A DNA stretch of 64,000 nucleotides, taken from Agrobacterium vaccinii. Its GTDB lineage: Bacteria; Pseudomonadota; Alphaproteobacteria; Rhizobiales; Rhizobiaceae. A model generated the notes under the pieces. That model searched no databases. It worked only from the letters and a program-made list of their open reading frames with translations, and was not told where the DNA came from. The position numbers were made by a program, and so were the translations under genes. This document shows positions 27,250-36,743 of the stretch, one piece after another; within the stretch, counting starts at the first letter, position 1; each line of letters opens with the position of its first letter. The stretch covers positions 2,294,001 through 2,358,000 of the forward strand of contig NZ_CP054150.1 of the NCBI RefSeq assembly GCF_021310995.1, in the 5' to 3' direction.

Positions 27250-27403
27250 CTTTTTCCCCATCAGGGTTCATTGGACCAGCCGCAGAACCTGCCTTGATAT
27301 TGCGCCCGCCGTTTGCCGCCGGGCTTTATTGTTATGTTGAATCCGGAGCCGCACGACGACGCGTAGACCCGGTTATCGACGCCCGCTCGCGCGGGCGCAG
27401 ACA

Positions 27404-28132
27404 TTAGTGGCGACCGCCTTCGAGATAAGCAGCACGAACTTCGGGATTAGCCAAAAGCTCCTTGCCGGAACCGCTCATGGTCACCTTACCGTTGACCATG
27501 ACGTAAGCGCGGTCCGAAAGCTTCAAGGCCGCGAAAGCGTTCTGCTCGACGAGGAAGACGGTCAGCCCCTCTTCCTTATTCAGCGTCTTGATCGCCTCGA
27601 AGATGCCCTTGACGATCAGCGGTGCCAGACCCAGCGAAGGCTCGTCAAGCAGCAGCAGCTTGGGACGCGACATCAGCGCGCGACCGATGGAGAGCATCTG
27701 CTGCTCGCCGCCCGAGAGTGTGCCGCCACGCTGGCTCTGACGCTCTTTCAAACGTGGGAACATGACGAAAATCTTTTCGACATCTTCCTTGAAGTATTTG
27801 AGGTTGTCGAGATTGGCACCCATCTGGAGGTTTTCCAGAACGGTCATGCGCGGGAAAATGCGTCGACCCTCTGGCGACTGTGCGATGCGGCGGCGTGCGA
27901 TGAGGTGCGTCGGCACCTGGGTGATGTCTTCGCCATCGAAAATCACCGAGCCGGTACGCGCCTGCGGACTGCCGCAAATCGTCATCATCAATGTCGATTT
28001 GCCGGCACCGTTGGCGCCGATAAGGCTGACGATTTCGCCCTTGTTCACTTCGACATCGACGCCAGCCAATGCGCGAATATTGCCGTAATAGGTTTCGACA
28101 CCCTGGACTTTGAGAAGGGGTTCACCGGACAT
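27404..28132 (-). CDS. livF: Branched-chain amino-acid ABC transporter ATPase LivF
   Basis: LivF is one of two ATPases of the importer. The 242 residues show Walker A GANGAGKSTLM, signature LSGGEQQMLSIGRAL and Walker B LLLLDEPSLGLAP. Its start codon shares one base with the livG stop codon (TGATG), so the two are translationally coupled. The order livH-M-G-F is the standard one. Confidence 0.95.
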   Translation of the reverse strand: MSGEPLLKVQGVETYYGNIRALAGVDVEVNKGEIVSLIGANGAGKSTLMMTICGSPQARTGSVIFDGEDITQVPTHLIARRRIAQSPEGRRIFPRMTVLENLQMGANLDNLKYFKEDVEKIFVMFPRLKERQSQRGGTLSGGEQQMLSIGRALMSRPKLLLLDEPSLGLAPLIVKGIFEAIKTLNKEEGLTVFLVEQNAFAALKLSDRAYVMVNGKVTMSGSGKELLANPEVRAAYLEGGRH

Positions 28133-28995
28133 CAGATTGTCCCCCCAAGTTCTTCTGCAATCACTTCTTCCACTTCATCATCCTCGACACCCAGATAGGC
28201 GGCGATGACCTTCGGGTCGTTCTTCACGTGGTCAGGCGTACCATCGGAAATCTTTTGGCCATATTCGAGAACGACGACGTGGTCGGAGATTTCCATGACC
28301 ACCGACATGTCGTGTTCGATCAGCAGCAGAGACGTTCCGTCAGCACGAATGCCGCGCAGCAGATTGTTGAGTGCCAGCGATTCCTTGGGGTTGAGGCCCG
28401 CCGCCGGTTCGTCGAGGCACAGCAGTTCCGGCTCCGTGCACATGGCGCGGGCAATTTCCAGACGGCGCTGCGCACCATAGGGAAGGTCACCCGCCGGGTC
28501 GTCGGCACGATCGGTCAGATCGGCCTTGTCGAGCCAGTATTTGGCCTTATCGATGGCTGCTGCTGCCGCCTTGCTGTAAGTCGGCAGACCGAGAAGGCCC
28601 AAAATAGTGTAGCCGGATGCCTTCATCAGCGCGTTGTGCTGGGCAACCAGCAGGTTTTCTAAAACGGTCAGACCCGAAAACAATCGGATGTTCTGGAAGG
28701 TACGGGCAACCTTGGCCTTCTTGGTGATCTCGAAATCCGGCAGACGTTCAAGCAGATGCTCCTCGCCGGTTTTGCGCCGCATGGTGATCATGCCCATAGT
28801 CGGCTTGTAGAAGCCGGTAATGCAGTTGAAGACGGTCGTCTTGCCTGCGCCATTGGGGCCGATCAGCGCGGTGATCTCACCGCGCTTGGCTTCGAAGGAG
28901 AAGTCGTTGATGGCCATCAGACCACCGAACTTCATGGAAAGATGCTCGACTTTGAGGATCGTGTCTTTTGTCATTTCACTGTTACCGGAAACCAT
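28132..28995 (-). CDS. livG: Branched-chain amino-acid ABC transporter ATPase LivG
   Basis: LivG is the second ATPase. Its 287 residues hold Walker A GPNGAGKTTVF, the LivG-typical VARTFQNIRLF, and Walker B LLCLDEPAAGLNPKE. A C-terminal extension (EDDEVEEVIAEELGG) is acidic. The start overlaps the livM stop codon by one base; a second ATG at 28974 is also possible and would remove seven residues. Confidence 0.95.
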   Translation of the reverse strand: MVSGNSEMTKDTILKVEHLSMKFGGLMAINDFSFEAKRGEITALIGPNGAGKTTVFNCITGFYKPTMGMITMRRKTGEEHLLERLPDFEITKKAKVARTFQNIRLFSGLTVLENLLVAQHNALMKASGYTILGLLGLPTYSKAAAAAIDKAKYWLDKADLTDRADDPAGDLPYGAQRRLEIARAMCTEPELLCLDEPAAGLNPKESLALNNLLRGIRADGTSLLLIEHDMSVVMEISDHVVVLEYGQKISDGTPDHVKNDPKVIAAYLGVEDDEVEEVIAEELGGTI

Positions 28996-30392
28996 CAGCC
29001 GTGACCTTCCTTGGTGAAGCTGCCGGATACGGTCTTGCGCTCCTTGAGGAAGGCCGTGGGCTCACGAGAGCCGACGAAGCCGCGGGGTTTGAACAGCATG
29101 ACGATAACCATCGCCAGGCCGAACAGCAGCATGCGGTAGAGTTCCGGTGTGAACTCGGGGCCAAAGACGTGCTTGAGGAATTCCATCTCGCGCAACAGTT
29201 CCGTGCCACCGACCATGACGACAGCGGCGACCGCGATACCCGTCAGCGAACCCATGCCGCCCAGAACCACGATGGCGAGGATGACAGCCGATTCGAGGAA
29301 CACGAAGCTCTCAGGTGAGACGAAGCCCTGACGTGCAGCAAAGAACGAGCCCGCAAAACCGCCAAACATGGCACCCGTAGCAAAGGCCGTGAGCTTGGTC
29401 TTGACTGTATCGATACCGAGCGAGCGGCAGGCGATTTCGTCTTCACGCAGCGCTTCCCACGCACGACCAATCGGCATGCGGCGCAGCTTGATCGTCACAT
29501 AGGCGGTCAGCATGCACAGTAGCAGAATGACGTAGAACAGAAAGATTTTGTAATAGGCCGACGACATGGGCAGGCCGAAGGACTTGGCGAAGTTGTTTGG
29601 CGCACCGACATCGAAGGACCAGATACCGAAGATGGATGCCTTGGCGATACCGGAAATACCGAAGGTCCCCTTGGTGACTTCGGTCCAGTTCAACAGCACA
29701 AGACGAATGATTTCGCCGAATGCGAGCGTCACAATGGCAAGATAATCGCCGCGCAGACGCAGAACCGGGAAGCCGAGAATGATGCCCCAGAACGCGGCAA
29801 GGATACCGGCCATGGGCAACAAGACCCAGAAAGACAGGCCGAAATAGCTGGATAGCAACGCGTAGGAGTAAGCACCCACGGCGTAAAAAGCGACATAGCC
29901 GAGATCGAGCAGGCCAGCGAGACCCACCACGATGTTCAGGCCCCAGGCCAGCATAACATAGATGAGGATCTGGATGCCGAAGTTATCGACTAGTTTCAGC
30001 GAGCCCTGAACACCGAATAGGCCTACGGCGATTGCCGGGTAGATGACGAGGAAAACCAACGCAAGCTTCAGAAAATGCTTGTGAAAGAAGCCCTTGTTTT
30101 CGGAAATTTCCAGCACGCCGCTTTTGGCTTTCGCCAGCTTGCGGTGGTCAAGATGCGGCTTGATAAAACCAACGATCAGGAAGCGCCCAACGGCGGCAAT
30201 GGCAACGAATATCGCCAGCAGGCCCCAGCGCGTGCCCCAGATCAACTGGTTGTTGATGTCCTGATAGGTCACGACACCGATGTAAAGAATGAACATTCCA
30301 AACGAGACGAAGCCCGCGAAGATGCCCTCTTTCAAGGCCTGCGCCATCAGGCTCGGGCCAGAGGTTTCGTTTTCGGAAACAGTGTTTGCCAT
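28995..30392 (-). CDS. livM: Branched-chain amino-acid ABC transporter permease LivM
   Basis: LivM is an inner-membrane permease with about ten hydrophobic segments in 465 residues. It is longer than many LivM proteins because of an N-terminal region of about 120 residues with two or three extra helices before the conserved LNIVVGLAGLLDLGYVAFYAVGAY core. The conserved EAA-like loop WEALREDEIACRSLGID is present. It follows livH with a gap of four bases. Confidence 0.95.
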   Translation of the reverse strand: MANTVSENETSGPSLMAQALKEGIFAGFVSFGMFILYIGVVTYQDINNQLIWGTRWGLLAIFVAIAAVGRFLIVGFIKPHLDHRKLAKAKSGVLEISENKGFFHKHFLKLALVFLVIYPAIAVGLFGVQGSLKLVDNFGIQILIYVMLAWGLNIVVGLAGLLDLGYVAFYAVGAYSYALLSSYFGLSFWVLLPMAGILAAFWGIILGFPVLRLRGDYLAIVTLAFGEIIRLVLLNWTEVTKGTFGISGIAKASIFGIWSFDVGAPNNFAKSFGLPMSSAYYKIFLFYVILLLCMLTAYVTIKLRRMPIGRAWEALREDEIACRSLGIDTVKTKLTAFATGAMFGGFAGSFFAARQGFVSPESFVFLESAVILAIVVLGGMGSLTGIAVAAVVMVGGTELLREMEFLKHVFGPEFTPELYRMLLFGLAMVIVMLFKPRGFVGSREPTAFLKERKTVSGSFTKEGHG

Positions 30393-30396
30393 GATC

Positions 30397-31299
<903 letters not shown>

Positions 31300-31657
31300 A
31301 TCTTTCCCCCGGACCCGCTCTCATAGGGAACAGGTCTCGTTTATGTTGATTCCGGGGGCTGCATTATCTGTCCCCCTTGGTTAAAACCCATATCGCGTTC
31401 GGACGAAATGTGAAGTCAAAAATCTGTAAAACAGCTTTTTATTTGGTATTTCCCCATGGAATGGCGCAGCAAGCCTCACAAAGGTCAGAATTTTGGCAAC
31501 CGCTGCCGTAAAAAGCGGCTCATAACCACGCAAAACTTGCTGCGACAGCACATATGACCCATCACCAGCGCATGAGACGTCGCGTTGTAAATTGCGTGAC
31601 GAAAGCTTATGTCGTCTCTGCCGGAGATTGCATCCGGCGAGCGCCAAAGGGACTTCG
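31300..31657. other. Divergent promoter region livH / cysQ
   Basis: This 358-base interval separates the divergent livH and cysQ genes and should carry both promoters. I found no sigma-54 element, no strong terminator and no convincing gene. An open frame running across it on the minus strand into cysQ is a shadow. Confidence 0.5.
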
Positions 31658-32431
31658 ATGCTCGACATATTAACAGCGGCGACCTTGAGGGCTGGCAAAG
31701 AGATCATGTCGGTTCGTGCCGCGGGTCCGCATGTCACCTACAAAAATGACTGTTCGCCAGTGACCGAAGCCGACCAGCGAGCCGAAGACGTTATCCTGGA
31801 AGCGCTGGCGCAGCATTTCCCGGACATTCCCATCATCGCCGAAGAGGCTGCGGCCAATGGCGTCGTGCCCGAGGCGCATGACGAATTCTTTCTGGTGGAT
31901 CCGCTGGATGGCACCAAGGAGTTCATCTCCGGCAAGCAGGATTTTACCGTCAATATCGCTCTTGTGCGTGATGGGACGCCTGTTCTGGGCGTCGTTTATG
32001 CTCCGGCACTGAAGGTGCTATGGACAGGTGATGGCAACGTTGCCTGCAAGGTCCAGATATCCGAAGACTTCGAGCAGATAGATGTCCGCAAGGTGCGCTG
32101 CCGCGCCAAGCCGACCATCCCCATCGCCGTCATCAGCCGCTCGCACTGTACGCCGAAGACGGAAGCCTTCGTGGCAGAGCATGGATTGATCGACAGTATC
32201 TCCATCGGTTCATCGTTGAAGTTCTGCATGCTGGCGGAAGGCGCTGCCGACGTCTATCCGCGCTTCAGCCGCACCATGATGTGGGATACGGCAGCGGGTG
32301 ACGCGGTGCTGCGCGCAGCGGGTGGCATCACGCTGGATATGGCCGGTCTGCCGCTGCGATATGAGGTGCTGGATGGCGACGAAGACGCCCTGGCCAACCC
32401 CGATTTCATTGCCTGGGGCGCCGCTCCCTAA
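31658..32431 (+). CDS. cysQ: 3'(2'),5'-bisphosphate nucleotidase CysQ
   Basis: CysQ removes the 3'-phosphate from adenosine 3',5'-bisphosphate, a by-product of sulphate assimilation. The 257 residues belong to the inositol monophosphatase superfamily, with the Mg2+ motifs IIAEEAA, DPLDGTKEF and WDTAAGDAVLRAAGG all present. I use the ATG at 31658, preceded by AAGGGA; the longer frame starts 22 codons earlier without support. It is monocistronic here and divergent from the liv operon. Confidence 0.92.
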   Translation: MLDILTAATLRAGKEIMSVRAAGPHVTYKNDCSPVTEADQRAEDVILEALAQHFPDIPIIAEEAAANGVVPEAHDEFFLVDPLDGTKEFISGKQDFTVNIALVRDGTPVLGVVYAPALKVLWTGDGNVACKVQISEDFEQIDVRKVRCRAKPTIPIAVISRSHCTPKTEAFVAEHGLIDSISIGSSLKFCMLAEGAADVYPRFSRTMMWDTAAGDAVLRAAGGITLDMAGLPLRYEVLDGDEDALANPDFIAWGAAP

Positions 32432-32520
32432 GCGGCCCGAATTTTTTCAAATTTTTTTTGATTTTTTCTCAATGGTCCTCCGCGTGGCCGCACAATCTCC
32501 AGCGCAACGGAGATCGACCC

Positions 32521-33561
32521 ATGACGGAACAGACCACGAGACTTGAACTTCCCTTTATTCTGCCCTCGCAGGCGCAGAAACACGTGACCCATAACGAGGC
32601 GCTGCAACGGCTTGATGCCATCACCCAGATGGTGATCCGCAGCGAGGCCAGTACCCCGCCACAGACGCCGGATGAAGGCGACTGCTTTCTAATATCGGCA
32701 TCCCCCACCGGTGATTGGGCGGGCAAAAGCGGCAAACTGGCGTCCCGGCAGGATGCCGGGTGGCTTTACATCTCCCCGCGCGAAGGCTGGCAGGCATGGT
32801 TTGCCGATTCCGGTCGCCTGAAAGCGCTACAGAATGGCGCATGGCAGGTCCTCCACCTGCCCGATAGTGCCAGCTTCCAGCAACTCGGCATCAACGCCAC
32901 GGCTGACGCATCGAACCGGCTTGCCGTCTCGTCCCCCGCCAGCCTTTTTACCCATGCGTCCACGGGCGGCGGGCACCAGATGAAGGTGAACAAGGCAACA
33001 GCGGCAGAGACCGCCTCACTGCTGTTTCAATCCGGCTGGAGCGGACGTGCGGAGATGGGACTGGCTGGCAATGACAGCTTCTCCATCAAGACCAGCGGCG
33101 ACGGCAGCAAATGGACGACGGCGCTGAGCATTTCTGGGGAAGGTCACGTCTCCATGCCTGCACGGCCCGTAGCACGCGCCGGGCGCGCGGCAGGCAATGT
33201 TGCCCACGCGGCGGGCTCCGCCTCCGGCTTCACCGACCTTCCCGTTCAGCAGGGCGGCTTCGCGCTCGGCAATGTCGTGACAGATACACTGAAGGAATTG
33301 CGAGTACCGGTGACGGGTCTTTACACGGTCACCCTGTCACTCGCCGTCGTCTCCTCCTCGGGGCACGGTGTCGCGATTAGGATCAACGGCGCGGCAAGCT
33401 CCTTTGCCATCAATGGCACGACATCGGCGGCCAACAGCCTGCAATCGGCAAGCTTCACAATTGCGCTCAACGCAAACGACCGCCTGTCGCTGGGTCATAC
33501 CGGCACATGCCAGTTAGCATACGGAGCGGGAAAAACCGAGTTGTCGCTGACGATGCTTTAA
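32521..33561 (+). CDS. DUF2793 phage/GTA-like structural protein with C1q-like tail
   Basis: This 346-residue protein opens with the DUF2793 signature (LPFILPSQAQKHVTHNEALQ), a domain found in phage-like and gene transfer agent structural proteins of alphaproteobacteria. The middle region has WLYISPREGWQAWFAD. The last 125 residues have the beta-strand rhythm of a C1q/TNF-like jelly roll (VPVTGLYTVTLSLAV, later NDRLSLGHTG), a fold common in fibre tips that bind sugars. No capsid, tail or lysis genes flank it, so it is an orphan. The ATG at 32521 follows GGAG. Whether it serves a gene transfer agent elsewhere or has another role is open. Confidence 0.7.
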   Translation: MTEQTTRLELPFILPSQAQKHVTHNEALQRLDAITQMVIRSEASTPPQTPDEGDCFLISASPTGDWAGKSGKLASRQDAGWLYISPREGWQAWFADSGRLKALQNGAWQVLHLPDSASFQQLGINATADASNRLAVSSPASLFTHASTGGGHQMKVNKATAAETASLLFQSGWSGRAEMGLAGNDSFSIKTSGDGSKWTTALSISGEGHVSMPARPVARAGRAAGNVAHAAGSASGFTDLPVQQGGFALGNVVTDTLKELRVPVTGLYTVTLSLAVVSSSGHGVAIRINGAASSFAINGTTSAANSLQSASFTIALNANDRLSLGHTGTCQLAYGAGKTELSLTML

Positions 33562-33896
33562 ACAGCTAGCCACCACGCCCTGTCGCCGCGTCGAAAGACC
33601 GGCGGCAGGAACGCTACCGGAGAGAGTGAAAAAAGCACGATGAGGAGGCCTCAAGTCGCTGCCTGCCAGTCGAACGCGAATATTATGAAATTCAGATATG
33701 ACTTTATTTCACAAAAACTGGCACAAAAAACGACAAAAGCATTTTTTCTTTACCCGCAGGAATCCAGCAAAGCTCGAACAAATCAGGCGAAACCATTCAA
33801 ATTCTTAACAAATTGTCTCTGACTGCTTAGGTAATTTTTAAAGGTACGGCCCTAGAGTGCATCTGCATATGGTCTTGAGTTTGTGTAGAGTGTCCA
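33562..33896. other. Intergenic region upstream of sciP
   Basis: About 335 bases with an AT-rich stretch (33690-33850) that probably carries the sciP promoter. No full CtrA box (TTAA-N7-TTAA), GANTC site or terminator is evident. A 60-codon open frame at 33640-33822 has no ribosome site or composition to support it. Confidence 0.4.
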
Positions 33897-34172
33897 ATGA
33901 CCGAAATGATACGCCCACGAGTTAAATATGTCATCGGCCCCGATGGCAGCCCTCTTACGATTGCCGACTTGCCCCCTGCGGACACGCGCCGCTGGGTCAT
34001 TCGTCGAAAGGCAGAGGTTGTCGCCGCGGTACGAGGAGGACTATTGAGCCTCGAGGAAGCCTGCGAACGTTACACACTGACAGTTGAGGAGTTCCTCTCC
34101 TGGCAGTCTTCTATCAGTGACCACGGCCTTGCCGGTCTGCGCACCACGCGTATCCAGCAATACCGCCACTAG
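33897..34172 (+). CDS. sciP: CtrA inhibitor SciP (DUF1153)
   Basis: SciP is a small DNA-binding protein that in Caulobacter binds CtrA and blocks its activation of target promoters in G1. This 91-residue product matches DUF1153 in length and in its core (DTRRWVIRRKAEVVAAVRGGLLSLEEACERY, a helix-turn-helix, then TVEEFLSWQ). Its position about 1.2 kb upstream of ctrA and near chpT fits a cell-cycle cluster. It has its own upstream AT-rich promoter region. Confidence 0.9.
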   Translation: MTEMIRPRVKYVIGPDGSPLTIADLPPADTRRWVIRRKAEVVAAVRGGLLSLEEACERYTLTVEEFLSWQSSISDHGLAGLRTTRIQQYRH

Positions 34173-34276
34173 TTTACGCGTTCCCCTCAGGGAAAGCATC
34201 GACAAAATGAAGCGTCACCTTTCTCCAATCTCGGGGAAGAGTGGCGCTGATTTGTTTGGCCCGGCAAAAAATGCGA

Positions 34277-34294
34277 TGGTTCTGATCAGAACCA
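34277..34294. promoter_or_regulatory. Perfect 18-bp palindrome between sciP and fliJ
   Basis: TGGTTCTGATCAGAACCA is a perfect inverted repeat without a spacer. It lies about 105 bases after sciP and about 100 bases before a terminator-like hairpin, in a 383-base stretch without a gene. It could be an operator or part of a structured RNA. Confidence 0.5.
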
Positions 34295-34391
34295 GTTGCT
34301 CGCGCGGGTGATTTTTGGCGCAACGCCCAACTCCCCCAAATTGCTCATTAACAGCCCATCATCCTGAGAACATCACCGCTTTTCATCGCAT

Positions 34392-34422
34392 AAAAAACCG
34401 CCCGGAGATCGAGCGGTTTTTT
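34392..34422. terminator. Terminator-like hairpin between sciP and fliJ
   Basis: A 10-bp stem AAAAAACCGC / GCGGTTTTTT with an 11-base loop has T runs in both directions. It lies 220 bases beyond sciP and 134 bases beyond the convergent fliJ-like gene. The rest of the 34173-34555 interval holds no gene I can support. Confidence 0.75.
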
Positions 34423-34555
34423 CGTTTTGAAACCTGTCTGCCAAGTCATCAAGAAGATTGGCAACCGACGACGAGACATGACGTCACGTCATTGAAAGCA
34501 GCCTCCTGATCCACAGGCCACCGTCAATGAGGACGTTTCGTTTCTTCGTAACGGT

Positions 34556-34906
34556 TCAGGCCCGAGCGCGAATCGCCACGTCGCGATTTTCAAGAGCAGA
34601 CGCTCTTTCGAACTCGGCCTGCACTTCTTCCAGCACCGTCTCGGCTGCTTCTTCCTGCATCTTCAGTTCACGAATGGAAACCTGAAGATTATCCGCGCGC
34701 TGGCGAGCAGCTTTCGCGAATGTCGGATAGGCAAAGTGCGTCGGATCGGTAATGCCCGATTTGCTCTCCTCCAGAGAAATCTGATGGACCAACTCCTTGG
34801 CCATTCGTTCGAATTCGGACATCATCATCTGCAATTGCTGCAACTGACGACGTTTTTCGTTGACCTGAAATTCCTTCAGGCGAACTAGGCTGTCACGCGA
34901 CTTCAT
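34556..34906 (-). CDS. fliJ: FliJ-like flagellar export coiled-coil protein
   Basis: This 116-residue, almost wholly helical protein has heptad-like charged repeats across its length (VRLKEFQVNEKRRQLQQLQ, later a second helix around ADNLQVSIRELKMQ) and the size of FliJ, the soluble stalk protein of the flagellar export ATPase. I use the ATG at 34906, with GGAG eight bases upstream. FliJ sequences diverge strongly, so the name rests on shape, size and on its position next to ctrA, which controls flagellar genes; treat it as likely rather than certain. Confidence 0.65.
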   Translation of the reverse strand: MKSRDSLVRLKEFQVNEKRRQLQQLQMMMSEFERMAKELVHQISLEESKSGITDPTHFAYPTFAKAARQRADNLQVSIRELKMQEEAAETVLEEVQAEFERASALENRDVAIRARA

Positions 34907-35021
34907 ACGCAATACTCCGTGGATAGCGAGACCCCGGTCATAACTGGAACCGACCCTTCACTCCGGCCTGTGCCGGAATGTTCCCGAAAAGTTACTCGAC
35001 GTTAATAAAAAATAGGCGTCG

Positions 35022-35036
35022 TTAACCTTTCGTTTA
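35022..35036. promoter_or_regulatory. Near-consensus CtrA box
   Basis: TTAA-N7-TTTA differs by one base from the CtrA consensus TTAA-N7-TTAA. It lies upstream of ctrA and of the divergent fliJ-like gene, where autoregulation would be expected. Confidence 0.4.
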
Positions 35037-35114
35037 CGGGCATCGTTAATGATAAGGCAGATCATTTAAAGGTCGGTAAACGCCAAGTCCGAAAAAGCGG
35101 ACACGACAATGTAG

Positions 35115-35178
35115 GAGTCGATTGAATCACTTAACGGGATTTGTTCACGTTATGATTCAAGTTTGGTGATGCGGATTC
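35115..35178. promoter_or_regulatory. Cluster of four CcrM methylation sites upstream of ctrA
   Basis: GAGTC at 35115, GAATC at 35124, GATTC at 35154 and GATTC at 35174 are four GANTC sites within 64 bases. CcrM methylates GANTC, and in Caulobacter and Agrobacterium the methylation state of the ctrA promoter affects its timing. The whole 34907-35348 interval is AT-rich and holds the ctrA promoters but no gene. Confidence 0.75.
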
Positions 35179-35348
35179 ACGTTTGATAACAGCACGCTGG
35201 AGCCATTATTTAATAAATTCTGCACACCTTGCCAAAGGTAATTAGAATTTGTTAACCATTTGGTGGCAGCCTGCAAATCAGGCAACGACTGGATCCGTAT
35301 CGCGCAAAAGGCAATCATTTACCTTCCGCGGCGGCAAAGGGGATAATT

Positions 35349-36053
35349 ATGCGGGTTCTACTAATCGAAGACGACAGCGCAACAGCTCAGAGCATTGAGC
35401 TGATGCTGAAGTCGGAAAGTTTCAATGTTTACACGACCGACCTCGGAGAGGAAGGCGTGGACCTTGGAAAACTCTACGATTACGACATCATTCTGCTCGA
35501 CCTCAACCTCCCCGATATGTCGGGTTACGAGGTTCTGAGAACGCTTCGCCTGTCCAAGGTAAAGACGCCAATCCTGATTCTCTCAGGCATGGCGGGTATC
35601 GAAGACAAGGTTCGCGGCCTCGGTTTCGGCGCAGACGACTACATGACGAAGCCTTTCCACAAGGATGAGCTCGTCGCTCGCATTCACGCGATCGTTCGCC
35701 GTTCCAAGGGCCATGCCCAGTCGGTCATCTCGACGGGCGAACTGATCGTCAATCTGGATGCCAAGACGGTTGAAGTCGGCGGTCAGCGCGTTCACCTGAC
35801 TGGCAAGGAATACCAGATGCTGGAGCTGCTTTCGCTCCGCAAGGGCACCACGCTCACCAAGGAAATGTTCCTCAACCACCTCTATGGCGGTATGGACGAG
35901 CCTGAACTGAAGATCATCGACGTTTTCATCTGCAAGCTGCGCAAGAAGCTGGCAAATGCTGCAGGCGGCGCGAACTACATCGAAACCGTCTGGGGCCGTG
36001 GCTACGTGCTTCGCGAGCCCGATGGCGCGACGGAATTCCTAGAGACTGCTTGA
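35349..36053 (+). CDS. ctrA: Cell-cycle master regulator CtrA
   Basis: CtrA is the essential OmpR-type regulator that controls replication initiation, division, flagellar and envelope genes in alphaproteobacteria. The 234 residues have acidic pocket residues EDD at 7-9, phosphoacceptor Asp51 in [11 protein letters not shown] and KPFHKDE, then a winged-helix domain with the highly conserved [20 protein letters not shown]. The C-terminus is not the Ala-Ala proteolysis tag of Caulobacter CtrA; it ends in EFLETA. It is phosphorylated through CckA and ChpT, and chpT lies 0.7 kb downstream. Confidence 0.97.
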   Translation: MRVLLIEDDSATAQSIELMLKSESFNVYTTDLGEEGVDLGKLYDYDIILLDLNLPDMSGYEVLRTLRLSKVKTPILILSGMAGIEDKVRGLGFGADDYMTKPFHKDELVARIHAIVRRSKGHAQSVISTGELIVNLDAKTVEVGGQRVHLTGKEYQMLELLSLRKGTTLTKEMFLNHLYGGMDEPELKIIDVFICKLRKKLANAAGGANYIETVWGRGYVLREPDGATEFLETA

Positions 36054-36076
36054 TCCTACAACCAAGCATGATCCCC

Positions 36077-36107
36077 AAAAAAACCGCCCTCAACAGGCGG
36101 TTTTTTT
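36077..36107 (+). terminator. Terminator of ctrA
   Basis: A 12-bp stem (AAAAAAACCGCC / GGCGGTTTTTTT) with a 7-base loop and a T run lies 23 bases after the stop codon. Confidence 0.92.
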
Positions 36108-36164
36108 CGTTTTCAACCATGATTTTAAGTGTCACCAACTCCCCTCATTTCAGGAGCGTTCGCC

Positions 36165-36674
36165 ATGAGATTGAGAAACGCGGTTTCAGCCGATGCTTCG
36201 AGCCTCGCGGCCCTTTCAATGGAAGTCTGGGTCGGCACCTATCTGCGAAAGGGGATCAGCAGCTTTTTCGCGGATTACGCGCTCGCGGAATTTACGGTAG
36301 CCAAATTTCGAGCTGTTATCGAGGCCGAAGATGACATCCTCATCGTCTCTGACAACGACGAAGGTATCGACGGCTTCATCCGCGTGACGTTCGACAGCCC
36401 CTCACCCGGACCGGACGGCTCACGGACCGAGATTAAGACACTGTACGTCCAGCCAAGACACCATGGAAAAGGGATCGGCAAAGCTCTGTTGAAGGAAGCA
36501 CTTGCGGCCTGCGCAGCACGTGGATGCGGCTCGGTCTGGCTGGCGGTTAATTCCGAGAATACCGCAGCACTCGCTTTTTATCTGGCAAACGGCTTCCAAT
36601 CCGTCGGCCAGACACATTTTCGCATCGCAGATCAAGCCTATCTCAATGAAGTGATGACACGACAGCTACCGTGA
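36165..36674 (+). CDS. GNAT-family N-acetyltransferase
   Basis: This 169-residue enzyme is a GCN5-related acetyltransferase that uses acetyl-CoA. The motif-A pyrophosphate loop is QPRHHGKGIGKALL, preceded by the strand EIKTLYV, and the motif-B region has NSENTAALAFYLANGFQSVG. The ATG at 36165 has AGGAG nine bases upstream, so I reject the frame start 12 codons earlier. The substrate (protein, amine or antibiotic) cannot be read from sequence. It is convergent with chpT and separated from ctrA by a terminator. Confidence 0.88.
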   Translation: MRLRNAVSADASSLAALSMEVWVGTYLRKGISSFFADYALAEFTVAKFRAVIEAEDDILIVSDNDEGIDGFIRVTFDSPSPGPDGSRTEIKTLYVQPRHHGKGIGKALLKEALAACAARGCGSVWLAVNSENTAALAFYLANGFQSVGQTHFRIADQAYLNEVMTRQLP

Positions 36675-36697
36675 TGCGGTGAGCGCAGACGTGACAA

Positions 36698-36723
36698 AAC
36701 GGGCCGCCAGCGGCAGCCCGTTG
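36698..36723. terminator. Weak hairpin between GNAT gene and chpT
   Basis: AACGGGC and GCCCGTT flank an 11-base interior between two convergent genes. There is no strong T run, so its role as a terminator is tentative. Confidence 0.4.
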
Positions 36724-36743
36724 CATATCTCAAGAAAAACGAA

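Noticed and set aside
33640..33822. 60-codon frame upstream of sciP
   Set aside because: It lies in an AT-rich promoter-like stretch with no ribosome site and biased composition.
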